A model generated the notes under the pieces. The model was not told the origin of the DNA, did not search any database, and worked only from the letters and a program-made list of their open reading frames with translations. This document shows positions 1 to 8,237 of a stretch of DNA of 24,933 bases, in pieces (within the stretch, counting starts at the first letter, position 1; each line of letters opens with the position of its first letter). Source of the DNA: JBGLNJ01 sp964353405 (GTDB taxonomy: Bacteria; Chloroflexota; Anaerolineae; Fen-1058); NCBI GenBank assembly GCA_964353405.1, contig CAYGWJ010000082.1, positions 1-24,933 of the forward strand, read 5' to 3'. The position numbers and the translations under genes are program-made.

Positions 1-238
1 AACCAACACGGCAGACCGCACTGGAAGCTATCCCACCTCAACCCATACCATTTTGACCATAACGTGGGACTCAACCCAACAGCTTAAAGTTCTCGAAACT
101 CGTTCAACCCATACGCTGCGGCAAACAAGCTGGGTTGAGCCGCCAGATACGGGATTTGTCAGCAATCTTGACAGCGGCTTGTCCATACCTGGCGGTGACA
201 TAATGGGACTTGTTGCCTTATCCCAATCACCAGAGCTA
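1..238. other. non-coding stretch with short direct and inverted repeats
   Basis: I recognise no gene here. The 11-mer tcaacccatac occurs at 38-48 and 104-114, a shorter version (tcaaccca) at 71-78, and its inverted form tgggttgag at 131-139, which can pair with 70-78. The phrases cataacgtgggact and cataatgggact also echo each other. A 64-codon open frame at 53-247 has no visible Shine-Dalgarno site and resembles nothing I know. This may be a decayed mobile-element end or a repeat-rich spacer; I cannot tell which. Confidence 0.3.
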
Positions 239-266
239 TTGACTTAAAGTTGTTTGGGAATATACT
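239..266 (+). promoter_or_regulatory. sigma70-type promoter for the giant exported protein
   Basis: TTGACT at 239-244 and TATACT at 261-266 are separated by 16 bases, each matching five of six consensus positions. Transcription would begin near 273, giving a leader of about 200 nt before the ATG at 475. The leader contains a perfect 7-bp hairpin (atggtgc at 362-368, gcaccat at 372-378). Confidence 0.5.
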
Positions 267-474
267 ATTTGTAGTTTCAGTGACACTGTCGGTATTCGTT
301 CCAGCCCCAATCTCGCTCTTCCCTATCTTCCTCGAGTGAGCGTTGCGGACTGGCTGTCGAGATGGTGCCATGCACCATTCATCTTCCATCACGACTGCCG
401 CGCGACATCATCGGTCTAGCGTGACCGTTATCCCGTCTTTTGTGCTTTCCACTTGTGTGCACCGGAGGTCTACA

Positions 475-3400
475 ATGCGCAAGCTATTCATTGTTACAGT
501 GGGCCTGTTTCTGCTTTTCATGGGCGCCGCTTCTGCTGCTTCTCTTGCAAGTAATGACTATACATGGGAAGTGAGAAGCAGGTACAGTAGCAACTTCGGC
601 TCAATTGGGCCGGCCGCTCCGTTACTTGCGCCAGTATTGCAGACTTCTCAGCCAGATTTGGTCATCCAGCGAATAGATGTCCAACCCATCAACGTCATCC
701 TGGGTCAACCTATCACGCTGACAGTCGTCGTTGCCAATACTGGACAAGCAGGCGCTTTGACTCCCTTCCGGGTACCCTGGTACGCTGATCCCAATGGCGA
801 GCCATCCCCTGGCACTCCTGAAACTGGTTTCTGGAACGTTGGCAGTCTGGCACCGAACCAGGCAGTCACGTTGACTATTCAACATATCTTCACCAGTACT
901 GGCAGCCACACCCTATACGCTTTTGCCGATTCTACTCAGGTCGTTAGCGAGATGCTTGAAAACAACAATCTCAGTCCACGGGCAGAAGTTGGCGTTGGGC
1001 TGGTGATCCAATCCGTATGCGGCAGCATCGCAGCCGATACGAGCTGGAACAGTGGAGCCGTGTATATTGTAACGTGTAGCGTGTCAGTTAATGCTGGCGT
1101 GACACTTACTGTCCAGCCAGGCACTATAGTCCGCTTTGACTATGGTACTGGCCTGACAGTCAACGGTGACCTAGAAGCGCCGGGCAGTTCCGCGTCGCCT
1201 GTGGTCTTCACGGCTAATACTGCCGTACCGGCGCCTGGGGACTGGCAGCGCATCTACCTTCCAGGCACACGAGTTAGCATGAGTCACGCCATTTTGCGCT
1301 ATGGAGGCAACGCGAATGTTGGCGCAGATCAGAACCCGGCAATTCTGTCGGGCATTAATAGCGCTTCTATCACATTGGCTGACAGTGTAGTGGAGCACAG
1401 TGCGACCGATGGGATATATATCCAGGCAGGGTACCAATGCTATTCAGGCTATCTGGGCAAGGTGACGCTGACCAACACCATCGTGCGGAATAACGGCGGA
1501 CGTGGTATAGCCGCGCCGCAATGCAGAAATGGTTCCAGTCAGGCTCTGGATATCAGGAATAGCACGATTACTGGCAACGGGCAATATGCCATCTATGTGA
1601 CTGACCCAATCACTCTGGCGCTGACGGGCAACACGGTATCAGGCAATCGGGTCAATGGAGTGGGTGTGACGGGCGGCTTGGGCACGATCACTCTCTCCGG
1701 CGACGCGGGTATGCCTTATGTGTTCGAGGGCTTGGTCATCGACAGCGGGGCCACTGTCTCCGTAACGGCTGGTGCGGTCATCAAGTTCGCGACGGGGCAA
1801 GGGTTGGATGTGAATGGTGCTCTAATCGCGCAAGGCATTGCTGACCGGCCAGTGGTCTTTACCTCTATCAAGGATGACACCTACGGTGGAGACACCAACC
1901 GGGACGGCAATGCTACTACCCCGGCAGCGGGGGACTGGCAGCGCATCTACCTTCCGGGCACACGAGTTAGCATGAGTCATACGATTTTGCGTTATGGGGG
2001 CAACGCGAACGTTGGCGCAGATCAGAACCCGGCAATTCTGTCGGGCATTAACAGCGCTTCTATCACATTGGCTGACAGTGTGGTGGAGTACAGTGCAACC
2101 GATGGGATATATATCCAGGCAGGGTACCAGTGCTACCCAGGCTATCTGGGCAAGGTGACGCTGACCAACACCATTGTGCGAAATAACGGTGGACGCGGCA
2201 TAGCCGCGCCGCAATGCAGAAATGGTTCCAGTCATGCTCTGGATATCAGGAATAGCACGATTACTGGCAACGGGCAATATGCCATCTATGTGACTGACCC
2301 AATCACTCTGGCGCTGACGGGCAACACGGTGTCGGGCAATGGGGTCAATGGAGCGGGTGTGACAGGCGGCCTCGGCACGATCACTCTTTCAGGCGACGCG
2401 GGTACCCCTTATGTGTTTGAGGGTTTGGTCATCAACAGCGGAGCCACTGTCTCCGTAACGGCCGGAGCGGTCGTCAAGTTCGCGACGGGGCAGGGGCTGG
2501 ATGTGAATGGTGCTCTAATCGCGCAAGGCATTGCTGACCGGCCAGTAGTCTTTACCTCTATCAAGGATGATACCTATGGTGGAGACACCAACGGCGATGG
2601 CACTGCTACTACCCCGGCAGCGGGGGACTGGCAGCGCATCTACCTTCCGGGCACACGAGTTAGCATGAGTCATACGATTTTGCGTTATGGAGGTGGCGCT
2701 GGGGTCGATGTGCCAGGCATCCTATCGGGCATCCAGAACGCTTCTATCACACTAGCTGACAGCGTAGTAGAATATAGTGCGAGTAATGGGATTCATGTGC
2801 AGGCCGGGTATAACTGCAATCCTTGGTATACGGCTGCTGTTAGCCTGACCAACACTATCGTGCGAAACAATGCAGGAGTAGGAGTATCCGAAAGTGGATG
2901 CAGTAATTCCTCCTCACACACCCTAAGCATAATCGACAGCAGTGTAATCAACAATGCTGGGGGTGGAGTATATGCCATCCAGTTAACAGGTGCTCCTGTG
3001 ATTGCTTACTCTGGCATCGCCAACAATACGGGATTTGGTGTTAATAATGCAAGTTCCTCCGTCGTTATAAGCGCGGAAACCAACTGGTGGGGACATCCGT
3101 CTGGCCCTTACCATCCGGATACCAATCCCGAAGGGCAGGGTAATCGGGTCAGCGATTTCATAGTGTACGATCCGTGGCTTGTCGCGCCGCCAGGTCCACG
3201 ACAGCCAGTGTCGCTCGTGCTAGGCAAGCCTGTAACTGGAATCATTAGCCCGAATGACTACAAAGACTATTACATCGTCGTCACACCGGGCCTGTCCCTT
3301 GTCGCTTCGATCACGCCCATGAGCGGCACAGAGTCCCTGTGGTTATTCAGCCGCCTGAATGATCTGCCGTTATGGACCCGCTATGATCTTCGGACGCAGG

Positions 3401-5847
3401 AAAAGACCAAGCGTGGAACCTATGACCTGCTTCTCTCGCCTACGCAGAGTGGGACATACTTTTTCAGCGTCTACGGTCGCAGTGTATCACCTGCTAGTGG
3501 CAACTATCAAATCGTCGTTAGAGCTGTTGACCGATACCTGTCCGATGTCTCACCAGGTTCGGCAGGGAACGCAGGGGAAGTAACACTCAATGTATCAGGC
3601 CTGGGGCTGGTCGAGGGCATGAGTATGCAGTTACGCCGTATAGGTGTCCCATCTCTCACGGCTGATAGTGTTGCGCTGGCATCGCCTACAAAACTGTGGG
3701 TGCATTTCAACCTGAGTGGTACAACAACTGGCGTGTACGATATGTATGCCGTGTGGCCTACCGGCCAACAAGTTGGAATGACGAGTGCTTTCACCATTAC
3801 TCCAGGCATTGGCCCGCGCTTGGAAACACGCCTCATCGCGCCAGATTCAGTTCGACCGGGGCGGCAGTATGGCCTTCGGCTTGAGTACGCGAACACGGGA
3901 GATGCTGATCTTGAGGCACCTTTCTTGGGCATCTCTTCTTCCGTTGGTGGAACCTTCTTTGATCTGAACGGGAATCCTATAACCGGTTCTGTGATGTGGA
4001 TTGCCTCAAGCCCTGGTGCCCCTGGGCACGTGCTTGCTCCAGGTCAGTATGGCTCTATTCCGTTCAAGATTTCGGCGGGAGCAGATATCAACCTTGTCAC
4101 AGGAGTGGCGCAGGAAGATCAAACACCTTTCGATTGGGCGGCTGTCGAACAGAAAGTGAGACCTCAAGGCATCCCTGATGCGGATTGGCAAGCCTTTTGG
4201 GTCACTGCGACATTGAGAATAGGGAGCACACGTGGTGAAGTACTGCGTACTCTTCGCTCATTGAATCGCGGACATCTTAATCCAGCCGATCACGATAGTC
4301 TGCTGAGATTTGCGCTGTTTCTTGCTGCTTACGATTCTCCTACAGGAACTCGGTTGGTATCTAGTCTTCCGCAGAGTCCCCTACTTCAGGAAGACTATAA
4401 TCCCGTTGACGATGTTAAACTCCTCGATCCTTACAATAGAGAAATCGGACCTGGTTTAACAGGCACCTTCAACCCATACACCCCGACTATCATCGTTACT
4501 CATGGATGGCGGCCACGTGGGACTCCAGACACTAAAGAGAGAGATCTGGAAGAAGTTACAGCTCTTGCAATTCAGTTGCAGTCTACTTACCCGAACCACA
4601 ACATTGTGCTGGTAACGTGGCAGGATGGAGCGGCGTCTGCCATATATGATGTTAGGGATGCTACTTCTAGGGCCCCAGTCGTGGCTATGGTGGCCGTGCT
4701 CAGGCTCCAAGAGATGGGATACTTCAGATGGGACGATACTATCTACATCGGGCATAGTGGTGGGAACGCTGTCAATGCTGAAATGTCGAAAATGACTGGT
4801 GCCAAAGGGACTGCATTGATGCTGAACGTAGCAAATCGTTTGGCTTACTCCCAAGAACCAGATTACAGGAACTCTTTCATGCATTCGATTGCCATTCAAA
4901 CACATGATCTTGGGGACACGCAGAATACGGAAATTGCAAACAGAACACTTCTCCTTGATCCCGACTGCGGTGCAAGGCCCTGCCTCCCAGCAATAGAGTC
5001 ACATACGTCGGGTTTCAGATATCTTATTCATCTCCTACAAGTGAATCCCAATCTGGCCAAGTCGCTTATTAGAGGTGACATAGAGCTTCCAGAGCAAGGG
5101 ACTGGTTTTCATGACGGAGGACTGGATTGGGCAGGAAATGTCTACCGAAGACCTTTCCTGGTCTCGCCACGTCTCCCAGGGGATTATGTCTTTGTGCTCA
5201 GGTCAGTACTTGGTATCTCAGTGATCAGGCCTGTGGATCCTAATGATAAAGTGGGCACCACAGGTTACGGAGGGGCGCGGATCGTTTCATTTGATGGCAA
5301 CCTAGAATATATCATCAACTTTGAAAATGTGGTCACTGCGACAGCGCCGGTTCAGGAATTGGTAGTTGTAGACTATCTCAATTCGAACCTCGACTGGACG
5401 ACATTCCAACCTAACGATATTGCCTATGGCGACCGCCTGATCGCCATGCTGCCGGGCACGCTCGAATTCTCAGGCCGTGACTGGCCAACACCGTCGTCAA
5501 TCACCGGCACGACGCAGGGGCCAATGGCAATTGACATGACGGTTTCGCTCGACCCCCAAACCGGAAAGGTTGAGTGGCGGCTAAAGGCAATTGACACCGC
5601 AACTGGTTTGCCACCCGATGACCCGCATGCTGGTTTCTTGCCGCCGGAAAATGGCACAGGGCGAGGCCAGGGGCATGTCAGCTTCTTGGTCAAGCCCAAG
5701 GCTAGCCTGGCTTTGGGTACACGGATCACAAACACTGCGAGTATCGTCTTCGACACGAATGATCCAATAGCGACGAACGAAGTGTGGAACACCATCGGCA
5801 CGTCTGGCTACAAAGTATACATACCTTTGGTGTTGCGCAACCACTGA
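475..5847 (+). CDS. giant exported multidomain protein: CARDB, beta-helix repeats, lipase-like hydrolase
   Basis: A 1790-residue exported protein. I place the start at ATG 475 because GGAGG sits at 464-468 and a clean signal peptide (MRKLFIVTVGLFLLFMGAASA) follows; an in-frame ATG at 343 lacks both. Order of parts, approximate: CARDB-like Ig domain 58-176; right-handed beta-helix region 179-902 with a near-identical 231-residue repeat; PPC-like beta domain 909-1012; Ig/IPT-like segment to about 1110; a second CARDB-like domain 1116-1215; an alpha/beta hydrolase resembling pancreatic-type lipases 1332-1522 (IIVTHGW with H1343, nucleophile elbow GHSGG with S1428, candidate catalytic His H1510 in ESHTSGFRY); and a conserved C-terminal domain starting VDPNDKVG. 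It ends YIPLVLRNH, a tail I associate with exported Chloroflexota proteins. Substrate unknown; adhesion plus esterase activity is inference. Confidence 0.85.
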   Translation: MRKLFIVTVGLFLLFMGAASAASLASNDYTWEVRSRYSSNFGSIGPAAPLLAPVLQTSQPDLVIQRIDVQPINVILGQPITLTVVVANTGQAGALTPFRVPWYADPNGEPSPGTPETGFWNVGSLAPNQAVTLTIQHIFTSTGSHTLYAFADSTQVVSEMLENNNLSPRAEVGVGLVIQSVCGSIAADTSWNSGAVYIVTCSVSVNAGVTLTVQPGTIVRFDYGTGLTVNGDLEAPGSSASPVVFTANTAVPAPGDWQRIYLPGTRVSMSHAILRYGGNANVGADQNPAILSGINSASITLADSVVEHSATDGIYIQAGYQCYSGYLGKVTLTNTIVRNNGGRGIAAPQCRNGSSQALDIRNSTITGNGQYAIYVTDPITLALTGNTVSGNRVNGVGVTGGLGTITLSGDAGMPYVFEGLVIDSGATVSVTAGAVIKFATGQGLDVNGALIAQGIADRPVVFTSIKDDTYGGDTNRDGNATTPAAGDWQRIYLPGTRVSMSHTILRYGGNANVGADQNPAILSGINSASITLADSVVEYSATDGIYIQAGYQCYPGYLGKVTLTNTIVRNNGGRGIAAPQCRNGSSHALDIRNSTITGNGQYAIYVTDPITLALTGNTVSGNGVNGAGVTGGLGTITLSGDAGTPYVFEGLVINSGATVSVTAGAVVKFATGQGLDVNGALIAQGIADRPVVFTSIKDDTYGGDTNGDGTATTPAAGDWQRIYLPGTRVSMSHTILRYGGGAGVDVPGILSGIQNASITLADSVVEYSASNGIHVQAGYNCNPWYTAAVSLTNTIVRNNAGVGVSESGCSNSSSHTLSIIDSSVINNAGGGVYAIQLTGAPVIAYSGIANNTGFGVNNASSSVVISAETNWWGHPSGPYHPDTNPEGQGNRVSDFIVYDPWLVAPPGPRQPVSLVLGKPVTGIISPNDYKDYYIVVTPGLSLVASITPMSGTESLWLFSRLNDLPLWTRYDLRTQEKTKRGTYDLLLSPTQSGTYFFSVYGRSVSPASGNYQIVVRAVDRYLSDVSPGSAGNAGEVTLNVSGLGLVEGMSMQLRRIGVPSLTADSVALASPTKLWVHFNLSGTTTGVYDMYAVWPTGQQVGMTSAFTITPGIGPRLETRLIAPDSVRPGRQYGLRLEYANTGDADLEAPFLGISSSVGGTFFDLNGNPITGSVMWIASSPGAPGHVLAPGQYGSIPFKISAGADINLVTGVAQEDQTPFDWAAVEQKVRPQGIPDADWQAFWVTATLRIGSTRGEVLRTLRSLNRGHLNPADHDSLLRFALFLAAYDSPTGTRLVSSLPQSPLLQEDYNPVDDVKLLDPYNREIGPGLTGTFNPYTPTIIVTHGWRPRGTPDTKERDLEEVTALAIQLQSTYPNHNIVLVTWQDGAASAIYDVRDATSRAPVVAMVAVLRLQEMGYFRWDDTIYIGHSGGNAVNAEMSKMTGAKGTALMLNVANRLAYSQEPDYRNSFMHSIAIQTHDLGDTQNTEIANRTLLLDPDCGARPCLPAIESHTSGFRYLIHLLQVNPNLAKSLIRGDIELPEQGTGFHDGGLDWAGNVYRRPFLVSPRLPGDYVFVLRSVLGISVIRPVDPNDKVGTTGYGGARIVSFDGNLEYIINFENVVTATAPVQELVVVDYLNSNLDWTTFQPNDIAYGDRLIAMLPGTLEFSGRDWPTPSSITGTTQGPMAIDMTVSLDPQTGKVEWRLKAIDTATGLPPDDPHAGFLPPENGTGRGQGHVSFLVKPKASLALGTRITNTASIVFDTNDPIATNEVWNTIGTSGYKVYIPLVLRNH
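1237..2870 (+). repeat. 693-bp in-frame tandem repeat inside the giant gene
   Basis: The phrase beginning actggcagcgcatctacctt recurs at 1241, 1934 and 2627, exactly 693 bases (231 codons) apart each time. Units 1237-1929 and 1930-2622 differ at 11 of 231 residues. The third unit begins at 2623 and diverges after about 80 residues. Each unit carries several beta-helix turns (NTIVRNN, NSTITGNGQYAIYV, GNTVSGN). The near identity implies a recent duplication or ongoing gene conversion. Confidence 0.95.
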
Positions 5848-6199
5848 CAGCAGGTAAGGCGCTTAGGCAGGTTTGCATCTAATCGATCGCCTGCCCCGCC
5901 GTTCCTCCCCTTCGGGTCGCGCGTGATGTAAAGATTGCCAAGGCCATGCGCGGGGAGAGGGCGGGCTGCTTTGCGTGGCCTCTCTGTCATCGGCGCCGTC
6001 CGGCGTGCGCCGGATCGTGACACGGGAACTGACCGGCATACACAGCCTGCACGGCCTATACAGGCCGCCAAGGGCAGGCAACCATGCCCTGTGAAGTGTT
6101 CCCTATTTGTCAAGGGGAGCGCGAGATCAATTCAAACCCTGGTATGAGGCAGCCATGGCCGAACTGGAAGCCATAGAATAAAGGTGGAAGGAGAGTGAA
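5848..6199. other. non-coding spacer with an array of hairpins
   Basis: I find no convincing gene in this 352-base gap. It holds a run of stem-loops: gagagg 5955-5960 with cctctc 5979-5984; tccggc 5999-6004 with gccgga 6009-6014; cggcct 6052-6057 with aggccg 6062-6067; and agggca 6071-6076 with tgccct 6085-6090. No clear T-tract follows any of them. It could be a structured repeat element, a transcript 3' region, or a decayed gene. The Shine-Dalgarno site of the next gene lies at 6188-6193. Confidence 0.4.
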
Positions 6200-6832
6200 A
6201 TGGACAAGATTGATCTGCGGAAGGAACTGAAGCATCTGTACCTGCCATCCGCCAAGAAAGTAGAGATCGTGAAGGTGCCCCAATTCAAATTTGTCATGAT
6301 GGACGGCGAGATGGAACCAGGCCAGTCGCCCGAGAGCTCCCCAGCATTTCAGGACGCAATGGGAGCCTTGTATGGCGCAGCGTACACGCTCAAATTCATG
6401 TCCAAGCTGCGAAAACGCAATCCCATTGATTACACCGTGATGGCGGTCGAAGGGCTGTGGTGGGTGGATTCAGGCGAGTTTGACTTGCGCAAGAAAGACA
6501 ACTGGAAATGGACGCTGATGGTGATGCAGCCCAAGCACATCACCGACAAGATGTTCCAGGCGGCTCTGCGACAACTCAAAGAAAAGCGAGATAGCCCTGC
6601 CCTGGCCAGGCTCCGCTTTGAAAGCTTTCGCGAAGGGCTGTGCATGCAGATCATGCATATTGGCCCGTACTCGGAAGAACCACAGACGATTGAGAGAATG
6701 CGGGCCTTTGCCCAGGAAAATGGCTATATCTATCGCGGCAAGCACCACGAGATTTACCTGGGCGATCCCCGGCGAACCAGGCCGGACAAGTTGCGGACCG
6801 TTTTGAGGCAGCCGATCGAAAAGGCCGCGTAA
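6200..6832 (+). CDS. GyrI-like small-molecule-binding domain protein
   Basis: A 210-residue soluble protein matching the stand-alone GyrI-like (SOUL/BacMerR-effector type) family. I recognise the conserved course: an N-terminal lead (DKIDLRKELKHLY), the strand KVEIVKVPQFKFVMMDGEM, the central VEGLWWVD and WKWTLMVMQP segments, and the C-terminal MQIMHIGPYSEEPQTI and HHEIYLGDPRRT motifs. Such proteins bind, and in some cases hydrolyse, small hydrophobic or cationic compounds in the cytoplasm. There is no DNA-binding domain, so it is not itself a MerR or AraC regulator. AAGGAG at 6188-6193 lies 6 nt before the ATG. The next gene begins 109 nt downstream beyond a long hairpin. Ligand unknown. Confidence 0.8.
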   Translation: MDKIDLRKELKHLYLPSAKKVEIVKVPQFKFVMMDGEMEPGQSPESSPAFQDAMGALYGAAYTLKFMSKLRKRNPIDYTVMAVEGLWWVDSGEFDLRKKDNWKWTLMVMQPKHITDKMFQAALRQLKEKRDSPALARLRFESFREGLCMQIMHIGPYSEEPQTIERMRAFAQENGYIYRGKHHEIYLGDPRRTRPDKLRTVLRQPIEKAA

Positions 6833-6873
6833 GGGCCGAAGGCAATAGATTAATGGATTTCAGTTAGCGCATT

Positions 6874-6927
6874 GAGTTGAGGCTTCAAGCCGGAGAACGC
6901 CGCAAAACCGGTTTGAAGCCTTGACTC
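6874..6927 (+). other. 20-bp stem-loop immediately before the patatin ribosome-binding site
   Basis: Bases 6874-6893 pair with 6908-6927: 17 Watson-Crick and 3 G-U pairs, 14-nt loop. No T-tract follows. The Shine-Dalgarno site AAAGGAGG (6929-6936) of the patatin gene starts one base after the stem. It could be a 3'-end stabiliser for the upstream mRNA or a translational control hairpin. Confidence 0.6.
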
Positions 6928-6941
6928 CAAAGGAGGAAAAC

Positions 6942-7877
6942 ATGAGCAAGTATCGAATCCTTTCACTCGACGGCGGTGGAATTCGCGGCATCATCACCGT
7001 CGTCCTTCTCCAGCGATTAAGTTCTGACCCGCAGTTGAGCGGTTGGCTCGACTCGACCGACTTGATCGCAGGCACTTCGACCGGAGGACTGATTGCGCTT
7101 GGCTTGGCGCACAGTGTTGACCTCAAGAAAATCCGCGACCTGTACGAGATCCGGGGACCCAAGATCTTTGACGACTCTTGGCTCGACGATCTCGTTGACA
7201 TCGGGCAGGTCATCGGCGCCCAATACGACAACAGGAACCTGGAGCGAGAGCTCAAAGGCATCCTGGGCCAAACCACCCTGGCACAGCTCCAGAAACAAGT
7301 CCTCATCACGACCTTTGACTTGGACAACGAGTCTCCCGATGTGCAGCAGCGCACCTGGAAGCCCAAGCTCTTTCACAATTTGCCGAGCCAAGACAACGAC
7401 GGCGCTCAGCTTGCCTACAAAGTCGCGCTCTATACCAGCGCTGCCCCCACCTACTTTCCCACCGTTGATGGGTATATTGACGGCGGGGTGTACGCCAGCA
7501 ATCCGAGCATGTGCGCCCTCGCGCAGTCGCAGGACCCGCGCGTCCCAGGCCATCCGGCCCTGGAAGAGGTTGTGCTGCTCTCTCTGGGCACAGGCACGTC
7601 TCGAGTCTATGTCCAGGGCAAGCGACTTGACTGGGGATACGCGCAATGGGCCAGTCCCCTGGTGAACGTGATGCTGGACGGCGTCGCCGGTATTGCCGAC
7701 TACCAGTGCCAGAAACTCTTGATCGAGCGCTATAACCGCCTGGCGCCCGTGTTTCCGCCAAACGTCTCCATACCGATGGACGCCGTGGATCGGATACCCT
7801 ACATGATCCAGTTTGCCGAAAGTGTCGATCTGGCAGCGACCCTCAAATGGCTGCGCAAGCATTGGATGACCGACTGA
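6942..7877 (+). CDS. patatin-like phospholipase
   Basis: A 311-residue cytoplasmic patatin-family lipid acyl hydrolase using a Ser-Asp dyad. Visible motifs: the oxyanion-hole loop DGGGIRG (residues 10-16), the nucleophile elbow GTSTGG with Ser46, and the catalytic DGG with Asp180. There is no signal peptide or membrane segment. I choose ATG 6942 because AAAGGAGG is at 6929-6936; an upstream in-frame TTG (6921) lies inside a hairpin stem. The length and compact single-domain form resemble both bacterial housekeeping patatins and the CapV effectors of CBASS defence, but no CD-NTase, Cap2 or Cap3 gene is adjacent, so a defence role is not supported. Lipid substrate cannot be told from sequence. 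Confidence 0.9.
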   Translation: MSKYRILSLDGGGIRGIITVVLLQRLSSDPQLSGWLDSTDLIAGTSTGGLIALGLAHSVDLKKIRDLYEIRGPKIFDDSWLDDLVDIGQVIGAQYDNRNLERELKGILGQTTLAQLQKQVLITTFDLDNESPDVQQRTWKPKLFHNLPSQDNDGAQLAYKVALYTSAAPTYFPTVDGYIDGGVYASNPSMCALAQSQDPRVPGHPALEEVVLLSLGTGTSRVYVQGKRLDWGYAQWASPLVNVMLDGVAGIADYQCQKLLIERYNRLAPVFPPNVSIPMDAVDRIPYMIQFAESVDLAATLKWLRKHWMTD

Positions 7878-7953
7878 GGTCTGACGGGCTGCGCTTTTGT
7901 GCAAGAGCTTGATACGCCCGTCAAAACACAGGCGATCGGCCCATTAATGAAAC

Positions 7954-7985
7954 GGGGGCAGTGTCGAGCTGCCCCCTTGTTCTTG
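7954..7985 (+). terminator. intrinsic terminator after the patatin gene
   Basis: gggggcag (7954-7961) pairs perfectly with ctgccccc (7969-7976) around a 7-nt loop, followed by the T-rich ttgttctt. A second hairpin without a T-tract (8 bp, 7882-7889 with 7916-7923) lies between it and the patatin stop codon. The terminator lies inside the long open frame leading into the next gene, so that frame's N-terminal part is not coding. Confidence 0.75.
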
Positions 7986-7998
7986 GCCCGGGTTGTTT

Positions 7999-8066
7999 GT
8001 CACACCGAGCGGAGTCAAGTGTCTCCTTCCCACGCGAACGAGATTCTTCGCTGCACTCAGAACCAC
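7999..8066. repeat. REP-like dispersed repeat, inverted pair
   Basis: The arm 8040-8066 is the reverse complement of a close variant of the interspersed repeat I know as gtcattctgagcgcagcgaa, common in intergenic DNA of Chloroflexota and other phyla. The arm 7999-8025 is a second variant in the opposite orientation. The arms match at 16 of 27 positions with a 14-nt loop. Recognition is from memory; a genome-wide copy count would settle it. Confidence 0.55.
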
Positions 8067-8091
8067 AGGGGGAGCTTTTACCGACGACACT

Positions 8092-8120
8092 TTGACACAG
8101 GTATCTTTGGCGAGTACAAT
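8092..8120 (+). promoter_or_regulatory. strong sigma70-type promoter of the sugar cluster
   Basis: TTGACA at 8092-8097 (perfect) and TACAAT at 8115-8120 (five of six) are separated by 17 bases. Transcription would start near 8127, after the terminator and repeat, and before the hydrolase gene. It is the best-placed promoter for the genes from 8238 onward. Confidence 0.7.
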
Positions 8121-8143
8121 GAGACTGGACCAAGGAAACGACG

Positions 8144-8191
8144 ATGCAGGCTTCGACATGCGCTGAGGCTTGCTCACTCTGGCTGCTTTGA
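8144..8191 (+). CDS. possible 15-residue leader peptide
   Basis: An ATG at 8144, 7 nt after AAGGA (8132-8136), opens a 15-codon frame (MQASTCAEACSLWLL) ending in TGA 8189-8191. It is the first ATG on the mRNA expected from the 8092-8120 promoter and lies in a different frame from the hydrolase. It could be a translated leader, or a chance ATG. No attenuator hairpin pair is obvious between it and the hydrolase. Confidence 0.3.
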   Translation: MQASTCAEACSLWLL

Positions 8192-8237
8192 TCATAGGAC
8201 GGGTACCCCGGTATCTGCTCCTGAAACGGGGACGGTC

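Noticed and set aside
53..247. 64-residue frame at the left edge
   Set aside because: No ribosome-binding site, no recognisable sequence, and it spans short repeats and ends at the promoter of the giant gene.
343..474. N-terminal extension of the giant exported protein
   Set aside because: It would bury the signal peptide; GGAGG and the signal sequence both point to ATG 475.
1237..2870. CRISPR array or satellite DNA
   Set aside because: The 693-bp units are protein-coding in one frame and contain no short repeat-spacer alternation.
5808..6113. 101-residue minus-strand frame in the gap after the giant gene
   Set aside because: It overlaps the end of the giant gene, has no ribosome-binding site, and its Arg/Pro/Gly-rich sequence fits translated hairpin DNA.
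6942..7877. CBASS CapV effector
   Set aside because: No CD-NTase or ancillary CBASS gene lies next to it; neighbours are a GyrI-like protein and sugar genes.
7017..7904. 295-residue minus-strand frame antisense to the patatin gene
   Set aside because: It has no recognisable motifs, while the sense strand has all patatin catalytic motifs.
7899..8237. N-terminal extension of the GH63-like hydrolase by 113 residues
   Set aside because: It would translate through an intrinsic terminator, a REP-like repeat and a strong promoter, and the residues show no family similarity.
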